The position numbers were made by a program, and so were the translations under genes. Under the pieces are notes generated by a model. That model was given only the letters and a program-made list of their open reading frames with translations, was not told the origin of the DNA and searched no databases. From an uncultured Butyricicoccus sp. (GTDB lineage: Bacteria > Bacillota > Clostridia > Oscillospirales > Butyricicoccaceae), in assembly GCF_944381005.1 (NCBI RefSeq), contig NZ_CALWJM010000013.1:1-59502 (forward strand): a stretch of 59,502 nucleotides of DNA. The letters are read 5' to 3'. Shown here one piece after another: positions 9,017 through 16,849 of this stretch. Within the stretch, counting starts at the first letter, position 1; each line of letters starts with the position of its first letter.

Positions 9017-9727
9017 TTATTCGCCCATGACACGGCGCATGATTTCCTGATACGCTTCCTCAACGCCGCCCATATCGCGACGGAAACGGTCTTTGTCCAG
9101 CTTTTCCTTGGTGGTCTTGTCCCACAGGCGGCAGGTATCGGGGGAAATCTCATCGGCCAGAATAATCTGTCCATCGGGTGTCTTGCCAAACTCCAGCTTG
9201 AAGTCAACCAGAATGACATTCAGATGGTCAAAGTATTCCTTCATAACCTCATTGACCTTGAACGCCATCGCCTTAATGGTGTCAATCTCCTGCTGGGTGG
9301 CGAGCTTGAGCGCGAGCGCATGAGAATCGTTAATCAGCGGGTCGCCCAAATCATCATTTTTATAGGAAAACTCAATGGTCGGTGCATCGAACACAATGCC
9401 TTCTTCTACGCCGTAGCGCTTGGCAAACGAACCGGCCGAGATATTGCGGATGATAACTTCCAGCGGTACAATGGAAACCTTTTTGACCACGGTTTCACGC
9501 TCGGAAAGCTGCTCTACAAAGTGCGTGGGCACGCCCTGCTTTTCCAGCAGTTGGAACATGTGGTTGGACATGACATTGTTAATCACGCCCTTGCCCGAAA
9601 TCTGGCCTTTTTTCTGTCCATTGAATGCGGTTGCATCGTCCTTGTAGTCTACAATATACAAATTCGGGTCATCGGTCGCAAATACTTTCTTAGCCTTTCC
9701 TTCGTACAGCTGTTCCTTCTTCTGCAT
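9017..9727 (-). CDS. purC: SAICAR synthetase
   Basis: Joins CAIR and aspartate with ATP to form SAICAR. 236 residues with the standard motifs: [20 protein letters not shown] (ATP lid), [17 protein letters not shown] segment [23 protein letters not shown] and [14 protein letters not shown]. It lies between purE and purF; the gaps to its neighbours hold no other gene. Confidence 0.97.
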   Translation of the reverse strand: MQKKEQLYEGKAKKVFATDDPNLYIVDYKDDATAFNGQKKGQISGKGVINNVMSNHMFQLLEKQGVPTHFVEQLSERETVVKKVSIVPLEVIIRNISAGSFAKRYGVEEGIVFDAPTIEFSYKNDDLGDPLINDSHALALKLATQQEIDTIKAMAFKVNEVMKEYFDHLNVILVDFKLEFGKTPDGQIILADEISPDTCRLWDKTTKEKLDKDRFRRDMGGVEEAYQEIMRRVMGE

Positions 9728-9785
9728 GATTTCGATTCTCCTTTATCGCGTATGAAAAAATAAATAATAACAAAACAAAAGGGAT

Positions 9786-10277
9786 TTACGCAAACTGTGC
9801 GCGTACTTTGGCGTCCTTGGCCTCGACCTCGGCCGCCATATCTGCCTTAAACTGGGTCAGCTTGTCCGCCAGTGCATCGTCGGCCACTGCCAGCATCTGC
9901 ACTGCTAAAATTGCGGCATTGTCTGCACCGTCCACGGCAACACAGGCCACCGGAATCCCCTTGGGCATCTGCACCATAGACAGCAGGCTGTCCAGCCCGC
10001 CCATCATCGAAGTTTTAATCGGCACGCCGATAACTGGCAGCGTGGTGTATGCGGCAATCACGCCGCCCAAATGTGCGGCTTTGCCTGCGGCTGCAATGAT
10101 AACGCCGAAACCATCTTCACGCGCATGTTTTGCTAACTGTTCAGCGGCGGCCGGGGTGCGGTGTGCCGACACGACGCGCACTTCATACGGTACGCCAAAT
10201 GTGTCTAGGCGCTTCATGCAGCCCTCCATGACCGACAAATCGCTGTCGGAACCCATCACGATGCAAACCTTTTTCAT
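9786..10277 (-). CDS. purE: N5-carboxyaminoimidazole ribonucleotide mutase, first gene of purine operon
   Basis: Class I PurE, 163 residues, starting MKKVCIVMGSDSDL at the ATG at 10275-10277 right after a strong CAGGAGG. It moves the carboxyl group of N5-CAIR to C4, giving CAIR; the catalytic His is in VVSAHRTP and the GKAAHLGGVIAAYT loop binds nucleotide. Reading frame stays open upstream, but that stretch is the structured mRNA leader. It is the promoter-proximal gene of the cluster. Confidence 0.97.
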   Translation of the reverse strand: MKKVCIVMGSDSDLSVMEGCMKRLDTFGVPYEVRVVSAHRTPAAAEQLAKHAREDGFGVIIAAAGKAAHLGGVIAAYTTLPVIGVPIKTSMMGGLDSLLSMVQMPKGIPVACVAVDGADNAAILAVQMLAVADDALADKLTQFKADMAAEVEAKDAKVRAQFA

Positions 10278-10546
10278 GTATTTCCTCCTGGCTCCAAAAA
10301 ATCTTTTTTGCCTAAAAAATAAAATGCAGGCACCGCCTTTTGCTGCGACCTGCATTTTTGTCAAAAGTATGCAATTATGCCCGAAACATTTGCGCATGAA
10401 CGCGCAAACACGCCTTTTTGATACGCGAAGATACAGCCGCGGCAACGACTGGATTGTATACACAACATTCGCTCCATGCTGTCACAACCTTTCTCCGAAC
10501 GGTTCGGGCAGATGTGAGGAAGTTGAAACCTTCCTCATCTGCTTCT
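10278..10546 (-). ncRNA. Structured 5' leader of the purine operon (candidate regulatory RNA)
   Basis: About 265 nt separate the predicted start site (near 10540) from purE and hold no convincing gene. Minus-strand order: a strong hairpin at the very 5' end (10508-10541, arms around CTTCCTCA with a small bulge), a middle part of unclear pairing, a perfect 7-bp hairpin TTTGCGC/GCGCAAA (10389-10408), a short TGCAT/ATGCA pairing (about 10350-10372) that would compete with the next element, and a terminator hairpin with U-tract (10313-10357). The order suggests transcription attenuation. I do not recognise conserved cores of the purine, PRPP/ykkC or ZTP riboswitches. Confidence 0.55.
10313..10357 (-). 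terminator. Attenuator-like terminator in the purE leader
   Basis: On the minus strand AAATGCAGG pairs with CCTGCATTT, followed by TATTTTTT, about 40 nt before the purE ribosome-binding site. An intrinsic terminator between promoter and first gene is the usual sign of attenuation. Confidence 0.7.
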
Positions 10547-10575
10547 ATTGTACATGGCTGTTTACCGTTTTGCAA
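10547..10575 (-). promoter_or_regulatory. Purine operon promoter
   Basis: Minus-strand -35 TTGCAA (10570-10575), 17-bp spacer, -10 TACAAT (10547-10552). Transcription would start near 10540, directly in the first leader hairpin. Confidence 0.72.
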
Positions 10576-10639
10576 GCAAACCGGTAAAAATCGTGTAAAT
10601 CCACAAAAAACCGCAATCGGTCATGCGCTGGCTTGGTGC

Positions 10640-12889
10640 TTATCGACCCAAGGATTTTTGCTCGGCGGCGCGAATCAGTGCCGCTGCACCGCGGCTGTTT
10701 TCCAATTCCCGCTCGCGCAGCAGACTGGCTGTGGCGCGTACTTCCTCGTCCAGCTTACCCGAAACACATTCATCAATCAGCGGGCGCAGCTTGTCCGCTG
10801 TCACCTCTCCCAACGGGATACAGGTGCGCGAGCCGATATATTTCAGAAAACCATCGACCTTAATATCATAGCTCATGCCGATGACCGGCACACCGCGCCC
10901 TGCCGAAAACATCAGCGAATGTAACCGAATCCCAATGACCGTTTTCATGCGTGACAAAATACCGATTGTCTCTTCAATGGGTAAGCGACGCTCTATCACA
11001 TAGTAGGGACAGTGCAGCTTGTCGGCAATCATCCGTGCGGGGGTCAAATCGCTGGGGAACTCGATGGGCACAAACACCGGAATCAAGCCGTGTTTTTGGT
11101 ACGCATATTCGGCCGCGCGCACGATTTCACCGGAAACCGCCTCAAGACCGTGCCAATTGCGCAGGCCAAAGCCCAAATACCGCCCACCAATCGGAATCCC
11201 AAGTTCTTCCATCACTTGGTCCATCTGCGCATCACTTGCTGGGTGCAGAATAATCGTGGGGTCTGCCGCCAGTTTAATCGTCGGTTCCACGATACCCATG
11301 CGCGTCAGTTCGCCGCGTGACAGGTCATCGCGCAGGGTAATCAAGTCAACCGAACGGTTGATGGTGCGGGTTGTATGTCTGCGGTTGCCCTCCCGGCGAA
11401 TGGGGCCAATGCCACAACCGTACATCATGACTTTACAGCCCAATCGCTTGGCGGCATCGAGCGTAAACAGATAATATTTGAGCGAGCGGGTCGAAGTGAC
11501 ATCCTGCATCAGACTGCCACCGCCATTGATATACAGCACAGAATGACGGAACCGCCACAACACGGCAAAAATATTAAACGTATATACCGCCCCGGTACGG
11601 TAGAGCAGCTTTGTTTCATCTGGTCTGCGCGACATGACCGTTATGGGGCGGTCGGGGTCGAAGGCGCGCATTTCCTGCACAATGCCGCTCAAAATCGCGT
11701 CATCTCCGGCATTGCCCTTGCCATATGCGCCGCAAATCACAATGCCATCCCGCTTGGTCTTGGGCTTGTGATACAGGCGCAGCAATTTTTCATAGTTGGC
11801 TTCCTGTGTGCGGCACATAGTATCCAGCGAATAATCGCGCGTTGCTTTTTGATACAATCTCTCGGCAAACAATTTGCGATGTTCGGGGTCTTTTCCGAAC
11901 TTGATAAGCTGCTGGGTCAGGGTCTGATAATCGCGCGGCTGAAAAATATAGCCATTTTCACCCGAATCAATCAGTTCACTCATACCACCCACATCCGAGC
12001 AGATGGTGGCACAGTGTTCGAGCACCCCTTCCAAAATGGAATACGGGAAGGTTTCCGATACCGAAGTCAACAGGTTGATATCCATAGAGGCAAAAAATTC
12101 GTTGACCGGCGACACCCATCCGCAAAAAGTGACCCGCTCAGCCACGCCCAAATCACGCGCCAGTTCGCGCAGCATTTTTTCATCCTCGCCATCGCCCGCG
12201 ATGAACAAGCGCATTTGCGGCACTTCCTTGACCGCTCCGGCAAAGCCGCGAATACAGGTGGCGATATCCTTCACCGCGGTCAGGCGGGCGGCAATGCCGC
12301 ACAGTACATCATCGGGCGCTATTTCCACGCCCCAATGCTCCTTACAATAAGCGGCACGGTCAACGCCCTGCAAGGGGCTTCCAAAGTCCATTCCATTATA
12401 AATGGTGAAAATCTTTTCCGGATTAAAACCGCGTGAAATCAGCGTGCGTGCCATGCGGTCGGCAACCGCCTGATGGAAGTCCAGAAAGCGCAACGCAATC
12501 GTGTTGGCCAGTCCGTTTGTCCACTGTTTGAGCGGGTTGCCCAGATAATCATACCGGTAATCCGAATGTACGGTCGTCAACACCGGGATATGACTTTTCT
12601 TGCCGCGCAGCATCGCCCCCACTAGGTTGGCCTTGCCGCCGTGACAGTGAATCACATCGGGATGAAATTCTTCGATAATCTTGCGCACCTCATTGCGGCA
12701 ATAAACTGGGTTAAAGCTGGCAATCACGCGGACATTGATGCCATTTTTTTCGGCCTCACGCGGGAACGGGCCATCGCGGAATGAAATCAGCATCACTTCA
12801 TTGCGTTCGCGCAATGCCTGAATCAGCGTCATGATATGGGTCTTGGCGCCGCCCACGTCGCCGCCGCCCATCATTTGTAAGATTCTCAT
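10640..12889 (-). CDS. Fused glycosyltransferase (GT4-like) and polysaccharide pyruvyl transferase (CsaB-like)
   Basis: 749 residues from the ATG at 12887-12889 (GGAGG upstream). Residues 1 to about 375 are a GT-B glycosyltransferase: MRILQMMGGGDVGGAKTHI, the nucleotide-sugar site GIAARLTAVKD and the acceptor motif SVSETFPYSILEGV. From about residue 385 a CsaB-type domain follows: GIVICGAYGKGNAGDDAILS, INGGGSLMQDVTS, MYGCGIGP and IGIRLHSLMFS. CsaB adds pyruvyl ketals to cell-wall polymers that anchor SLH-domain proteins in other Firmicutes. The fusion implies that the sugar is added and pyruvylated by one polypeptide. A flippase gene diverges from it. Confidence 0.9.
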   Translation of the reverse strand: MRILQMMGGGDVGGAKTHIMTLIQALRERNEVMLISFRDGPFPREAEKNGINVRVIASFNPVYCRNEVRKIIEEFHPDVIHCHGGKANLVGAMLRGKKSHIPVLTTVHSDYRYDYLGNPLKQWTNGLANTIALRFLDFHQAVADRMARTLISRGFNPEKIFTIYNGMDFGSPLQGVDRAAYCKEHWGVEIAPDDVLCGIAARLTAVKDIATCIRGFAGAVKEVPQMRLFIAGDGEDEKMLRELARDLGVAERVTFCGWVSPVNEFFASMDINLLTSVSETFPYSILEGVLEHCATICSDVGGMSELIDSGENGYIFQPRDYQTLTQQLIKFGKDPEHRKLFAERLYQKATRDYSLDTMCRTQEANYEKLLRLYHKPKTKRDGIVICGAYGKGNAGDDAILSGIVQEMRAFDPDRPITVMSRRPDETKLLYRTGAVYTFNIFAVLWRFRHSVLYINGGGSLMQDVTSTRSLKYYLFTLDAAKRLGCKVMMYGCGIGPIRREGNRRHTTRTINRSVDLITLRDDLSRGELTRMGIVEPTIKLAADPTIILHPASDAQMDQVMEELGIPIGGRYLGFGLRNWHGLEAVSGEIVRAAEYAYQKHGLIPVFVPIEFPSDLTPARMIADKLHCPYYVIERRLPIEETIGILSRMKTVIGIRLHSLMFSAGRGVPVIGMSYDIKVDGFLKYIGSRTCIPLGEVTADKLRPLIDECVSGKLDEEVRATASLLRERELENSRGAAALIRAAEQKSLGR

Positions 12890-12928
12890 GCAGTTCCTCC
12901 ATGAATGATTTCTTTTTATCCGTATACT

Positions 12929-12956
12929 ATTATACACAAATCCTGTACGATTGCAA
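12929..12956 (-). promoter_or_regulatory. Promoter of the GT/CsaB gene, sharing its -35 with the divergent promoter
   Basis: Minus strand: -35 TTGCAA (12951-12956), 16-bp spacer, -10 TATAAT (12929-12934). TTGCAA is self-complementary, so the same six bases serve the promoter on the other strand. Confidence 0.65.
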
Positions 12957-12979
12957 TTTCTGTCGCAAGGTGTTATACT
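12951..12979 (+). promoter_or_regulatory. Promoter of the flippase gene
   Basis: Plus strand: -35 TTGCAA (12951-12956), 17-bp spacer, -10 TATACT (12974-12979), about 30 bp before the start codon. Confidence 0.68.
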
Positions 12980-13011
12980 AAAAAACAACCAAATCGGAAG
13001 GAATTATTCCC

Positions 13012-14460
13012 ATGTCTGAAAAAAATACCATGACGCGCAACGCCATGCTGTTTTTGCCCGCCAAACTTGCAGAAGGCGTGCTGCTGATGGCGATGTCCTC
13101 GCTCTATTCGCATATTCTGACCAAATCGGCGGTCGGTCTGTTCAACGCGACCAATATGATGGTCAACTTTACCTTTCTGCTCATTGCGGCATGGATGTCC
13201 AATTCCAATACCCGTTATGTCGCAGAAGAATACAAAAAAGACCGGGCTGCTCGCCTGTTTTCCACCATTGCCCCCATCTATCTGTTGTTATGTGCTGTGA
13301 CCGGGGTTGTGTGCGTCGGGCTGTATCTCACGACCCGCGAAAGCTACTATCTGTTGGGCGCGGTCATGTTCTGTACCTACTCGGCCTTTACCATATTAAA
13401 TAATACGATGGTGCAGCTTTCCATCATCCGCCCTGCTATTTTGCTCAGTTTGACTTCGGCATCCCTCAAACTGATTCTTGCGATTGCGTTTGTTGGCGGA
13501 AAGTCGGGGTTCGACTCCCCTACCCCTGCGCTGCTCGCTAACATTTTGGCTGATGGTATCGGTGCAATCGGCGCAATTTTTTCACTCGGTATGCCGCAAG
13601 TTGTGCGCCTGCGCCGTTTTTCGCAGCAAATGCTCAAAAAACTGCTGGCATTTGGCGTGCCGCTCATGGGCGTGGCGCTGTGCACCGCACTTTTGAACCT
13701 TATCGACCGTTTTCTGGTTTTGGGCATCTATGGCGATGAGGTTTTCGCGGTCTACTCCAGCAATGTTTCCATTCCTTCTTCGATTTTTAACATGCTGTCG
13801 GTCGGTGTACTGCGCGGTGTGTATCCCGCTGTATTGCGCGCTTGGCGCGAATCGGGCCGTACACAGGCACGCGGGCTTTTAAATGCCGGAGTACGGCTTT
13901 ATATGTTGGTTGCCTTCCCTGCGGCCTTTGGTCTGACTGCGGTTGCGCTGCCCTTCACTCGTATCTTTTTTGCCGCAGGCTATGACGCTGGTGCCCCGGC
14001 TATCGGCCTGATGTCTTTCACGATGGTCTTTATGGGACTGACCGAATATGCCAATAAGGGATTTGAGCTAGAGCAGAACACCCGCCCGGTCATTCTCAAC
14101 AGCGCACTTGCCACGCTCATTAAAATCATCTCCAGCGTCGTTCTCATTCGCGCCATCGGATTTCTGGGCGGTGCGGTCGGCTCGGTTATCGCGCTGGCCT
14201 GCTACTTCCTCATTACCTCGGTGCGTGTTCGTCGTTATTTCATGTGGCATGTGTCCATGCGCTGCTTCCTGTCCATCTTGATTTCTGCCGCATTGTGCGG
14301 TGCAGTCGCGTATGGCTGCACGCTCTTACCGGTCAGCAATCTGCTTCGCCTGATACTCGCCATCCCCGCTGGCGGTCTGACTTACCTTATCTGTATTGTC
14401 CTCTCCGGCGAAGCCAAAGAGGAAGTATCCTTTTTTATCAATAAACTGCGCCGTTCTTAA
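13012..14460 (+). CDS. Polysaccharide flippase (MATE/MOP superfamily, Wzx-like)
   Basis: 482-residue integral membrane protein with roughly 12-14 hydrophobic helices and the layout of oligosaccharide flippases (loop GVPLMGVALCTALLNLIDRFLVLG, later TEYANKGFELEQNTRP). Such proteins move lipid-linked glycans across the membrane. The start ATG follows GGAAGGAATTATTCCC. The divergent GT/CsaB fusion gene suggests it exports the pyruvylated glycan made there, but the substrate cannot be read from sequence. Confidence 0.85.
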   Translation: MSEKNTMTRNAMLFLPAKLAEGVLLMAMSSLYSHILTKSAVGLFNATNMMVNFTFLLIAAWMSNSNTRYVAEEYKKDRAARLFSTIAPIYLLLCAVTGVVCVGLYLTTRESYYLLGAVMFCTYSAFTILNNTMVQLSIIRPAILLSLTSASLKLILAIAFVGGKSGFDSPTPALLANILADGIGAIGAIFSLGMPQVVRLRRFSQQMLKKLLAFGVPLMGVALCTALLNLIDRFLVLGIYGDEVFAVYSSNVSIPSSIFNMLSVGVLRGVYPAVLRAWRESGRTQARGLLNAGVRLYMLVAFPAAFGLTAVALPFTRIFFAAGYDAGAPAIGLMSFTMVFMGLTEYANKGFELEQNTRPVILNSALATLIKIISSVVLIRAIGFLGGAVGSVIALACYFLITSVRVRRYFMWHVSMRCFLSILISAALCGAVAYGCTLLPVSNLLRLILAIPAGGLTYLICIVLSGEAKEEVSFFINKLRRS

Positions 14461-14468
14461 TTTATAGC

Positions 14469-14497
14469 TTGAAAAGACTGCTGTGAAATGATATGAT
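14469..14497 (+). promoter_or_regulatory. Promoter of xpt
   Basis: -35 TTGAAA (14469-14474), 17-bp spacer, -10 TATGAT (14492-14497). The leader to the start codon is about 60 nt and shows no purine riboswitch core. Confidence 0.65.
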
Positions 14498-14566
14498 AGG
14501 TATTAACCTAATTTGACAAATTTCGAGTTTTGAACGACTCAACACTATTTCCGGGGGTAATGATTG

Positions 14567-15154
14567 ATGCAGTTATTGGAAAAGGCCATTTTGGAACGCG
14601 GCCGCGTCAAAGACGGTGATGTACTCAAAGTTGATGCGTTTCTTAATCACCAGATGGATGTTACACTCATCAATACGCTGGGCAAGGAGTTCTTCCGCCG
14701 CTTTGGGGACAAGGGCGTCACCAAGATTCTAACCATTGAAGCATCCGGCATCGGAATCGCCTGCATCACGGCGCAGCATTTTGGCGTACCGGTCGTATTC
14801 GCCAAGAAAACGCAGTCACGCAACATTGACGGCGAAGTATTGACCTCTCAGGTTACTTCTTTTACCCATCAGCGCAATTATGATATCATCGTATCGGCGC
14901 GTTTCCTCGACCCCTCTGACCGCGTGTTGCTCATTGACGACTTTCTTGCCAAAGGCAGCGCCATGCTCGGTCTGATTTCTCTGGTACAGCAGTCGGGCGC
15001 ACAAATCGTCGGCGCCGGTATCTGCATTGAAAAGGGCTTCGATGTGGGCGGAAAGGCCATCCGCGACCTTGGCATTGAAGTGCAGTCACTCGCCGTTATC
15101 AAAGAAATGCGCGATGGGCGCATCGTCTTTGACAAGGATACCTTTGAAGCTTGA
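14567..15154 (+). CDS. xpt: Xanthine phosphoribosyltransferase
   Basis: 195 residues from the ATG at 14567 (GGGGG upstream; a TTG one codon earlier is a poorer choice). Salvages xanthine with PRPP to XMP. The PRPP-binding loop is VLLIDDFLAKGSAM, and the N-terminal FLNHQMDVTL and ASGIGIACITAQHFGVP segments match Bacillus Xpt. It is a purine salvage gene with its own promoter and terminator, about 4 kb from the de novo operon. Confidence 0.94.
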   Translation: MQLLEKAILERGRVKDGDVLKVDAFLNHQMDVTLINTLGKEFFRRFGDKGVTKILTIEASGIGIACITAQHFGVPVVFAKKTQSRNIDGEVLTSQVTSFTHQRNYDIIVSARFLDPSDRVLLIDDFLAKGSAMLGLISLVQQSGAQIVGAGICIEKGFDVGGKAIRDLGIEVQSLAVIKEMRDGRIVFDKDTFEA

Positions 15155-15172
15155 CTTTCACGGTCGATTCGA

Positions 15173-15199
15173 GGGGGCTTCTGTGAGAAGCCCCCTTTT
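15173..15199 (+). terminator. Terminator of xpt
   Basis: Perfect 9-bp stem GGGGGCTTC/GAAGCCCCC followed by TTTT. Confidence 0.9.
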
Positions 15200-15223
15200 G
15201 TATGTCTTTTTTTGCCCGTGGAC

Positions 15224-15252
15224 TTGATAACAGGCACATTTGTCTATATAAT
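15224..15252 (+). promoter_or_regulatory. Promoter of the AspRS gene
   Basis: -35 TTGATA (15224-15229), 17-bp spacer, perfect -10 TATAAT (15247-15252). Confidence 0.75.
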
Positions 15253-15297
15253 AAGAAAAGAAAAATCATAAAATTCAAATAGAGAGGCGTAAACACT

Positions 15298-16620
15298 ATG
15301 GAGTTTATCAGCACCCCAAAACAATATGTGGATGCGGTTGAAGACGCTGCTGCATCCATCGGAAAATCTGTATCCTTTCGCGGCACCGTTCACCGTGTTC
15401 GTGATATGTCCGATTTTGCATTTGTTGTCGTCCGCGTCAACCGCGGCCTGATTCAGTGCATGTTCAGCGGTGAAATTGACGGCATGACCAAGGCCGATAT
15501 CAAAGACGGCATGGTAGTCGAGGTTTCCGGCGATGTGCGCGAAGAACCCCGTGCGGAACACGGTTTTGAAGTCGTTCTGACCGCTATCCGAATCATGGCG
15601 CGTCCAGCAGAGCAAATTCCGGTACCGCTGGGCAAAAAATATCTGGGCATGACACTGGATGCCGAACTTCCGCTGCGTCCTATCACCCTGCGTCATCCGC
15701 GTAAGCAAGCGATTTTCCGTATTCAGGGTGCGATTGCAGACGGCTTTGCAGAATATATGCTCAGCCAGGGCTTTACCCATATCCATACCCCCAAAATCGT
15801 ATCTGCCGGCGCAGAGGGCGGTGCAAACATCTTCAAGCTGGACTACTTCGGTCAGCAGGCTTACCTCGCACAGTCGCCGCAGTTCTATAAGCAGTACACC
15901 GCCGGTATCTTTGGCCGCGTGTTTGAAATCGGCAACGTATACCGCGCCGAGCGCCACAACACTTCTCGTCATCTGAATGAATATATTGGTCTGGATTTTG
16001 AAATGGCTTATATTGATTCGATGTATGATGTCATGGAAATGGAAACCGGTATGCTCAAGTATGTGATTTCCTATGTGGAGCAGCACTGCAAGGAAGAACT
16101 GGACATGCTGGGCACCAAGCTGCCGGTCATCGACAAGATTCCGACCGTGACCTTCACCGAGGCCAAGGAAATCATGCAGGAAAAGTTCGGTCATAAGTCT
16201 AAGAACCGCTATGACCTCAACCCCGACGAAGAAGTGATGCTGTGCCAGTGGGCGCAGGAGACACACGGTTCTGAGTTTGTCTTTGTCACCCACTTCCCAT
16301 CTGCAAAGCGTCCGTTCTATGCGATGGACGACCGCGAGAACCCCAAGTTTGCCCTGTCGTTTGACCTGCTGTTCCGCGGTCTGGAAATCACCACCGGCGG
16401 TCAGCGTGTACACGACTACAACGAACAGGTCAAGAAGCTGGAAGACCGCAAAATGGATGTATCCCTGTTTGAGTCCTTCCTGATGATGCACAAGTATGGC
16501 ATGCCGCCGCACGGTGGCCTTGGCATCGGTCTGGAGCGCCTAACCATGCAGCTTTTGGGTCTGAAGAATATCCGTGAATCCTCCATGTTCCCGCGTGATA
16601 TGACCCGTTTGGTTCCGTAA
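15298..16620 (+). CDS. aspS: Aspartyl-tRNA synthetase, short archaeal type (possibly non-discriminating)
   Basis: 440 residues, much shorter than the roughly 590-residue bacterial AspRS because the GAD insertion is missing. An OB-fold anticodon domain (about residues 20-105) precedes a class II catalytic domain: motif 2 VFEIGNVYRAERHNTSRHL, motif 3 GLGIGLERLTMQLLGL. These features match the archaeal/eukaryotic AspRS branch. In bacteria such enzymes often charge both tRNA-Asp and tRNA-Asn, working with the GatCAB amidotransferase, which is not in this window; specificity is therefore open. Confidence 0.92.
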   Translation: MEFISTPKQYVDAVEDAAASIGKSVSFRGTVHRVRDMSDFAFVVVRVNRGLIQCMFSGEIDGMTKADIKDGMVVEVSGDVREEPRAEHGFEVVLTAIRIMARPAEQIPVPLGKKYLGMTLDAELPLRPITLRHPRKQAIFRIQGAIADGFAEYMLSQGFTHIHTPKIVSAGAEGGANIFKLDYFGQQAYLAQSPQFYKQYTAGIFGRVFEIGNVYRAERHNTSRHLNEYIGLDFEMAYIDSMYDVMEMETGMLKYVISYVEQHCKEELDMLGTKLPVIDKIPTVTFTEAKEIMQEKFGHKSKNRYDLNPDEEVMLCQWAQETHGSEFVFVTHFPSAKRPFYAMDDRENPKFALSFDLLFRGLEITTGGQRVHDYNEQVKKLEDRKMDVSLFESFLMMHKYGMPPHGGLGIGLERLTMQLLGLKNIRESSMFPRDMTRLVP

Positions 16621-16637
16621 AATCTTTATTTCCCTGT

Positions 16638-16674
16638 CAAAAGCCGCCGGTTTTCCGACGGCTTTTGTGTTTTT
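16638..16674 (+). terminator. Terminator of aspS
   Basis: Stem CAAAAGCCG/CGGCTTTTG with an inner CCGG/CCG part, followed by TGTTTTT. Confidence 0.88.
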
Positions 16675-16758
16675 CCATCTTATCTCTGTGCTTTTCCCTC
16701 AACGACAGCGCTTTACATGATTTTTTGACGTTTTTATCCATATCTTATGCAAATAAAA

Positions 16759-16787
16759 TTGCAAAATGCGCAAAAAACGTATATACT
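16759..16787 (+). promoter_or_regulatory. Promoter of the unknown gene at 16850
   Basis: -35 TTGCAA (16759-16764), 17-bp spacer, -10 TATACT (16782-16787). Confidence 0.7.
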
Positions 16788-16849
16788 ATAAGGCATAGTA
16801 TTACAGATGTGCGCACAAACCGCACAATAGAGAAACAGGGAGTTTAATC

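Noticed and set aside
7635..9050. Plus-strand frame opposite purF
   Set aside because: Same reason: purF is complete with catalytic motifs; the antisense frame has no family features.
10278..10463. N-terminal extension of PurE in the open frame upstream
   Set aside because: A strong AGGAGG and ATG at 10277 match the conserved PurE start; the upstream stretch is a hairpin-rich leader with a terminator.
14498..14566. Purine riboswitch ahead of xpt
   Set aside because: Too short and lacks the conserved loop and junction sequences of the class.
15244..16512. Minus-strand frame opposite aspS
   Set aside because: Antisense shadow of a complete synthetase gene that has its own promoter and terminator.
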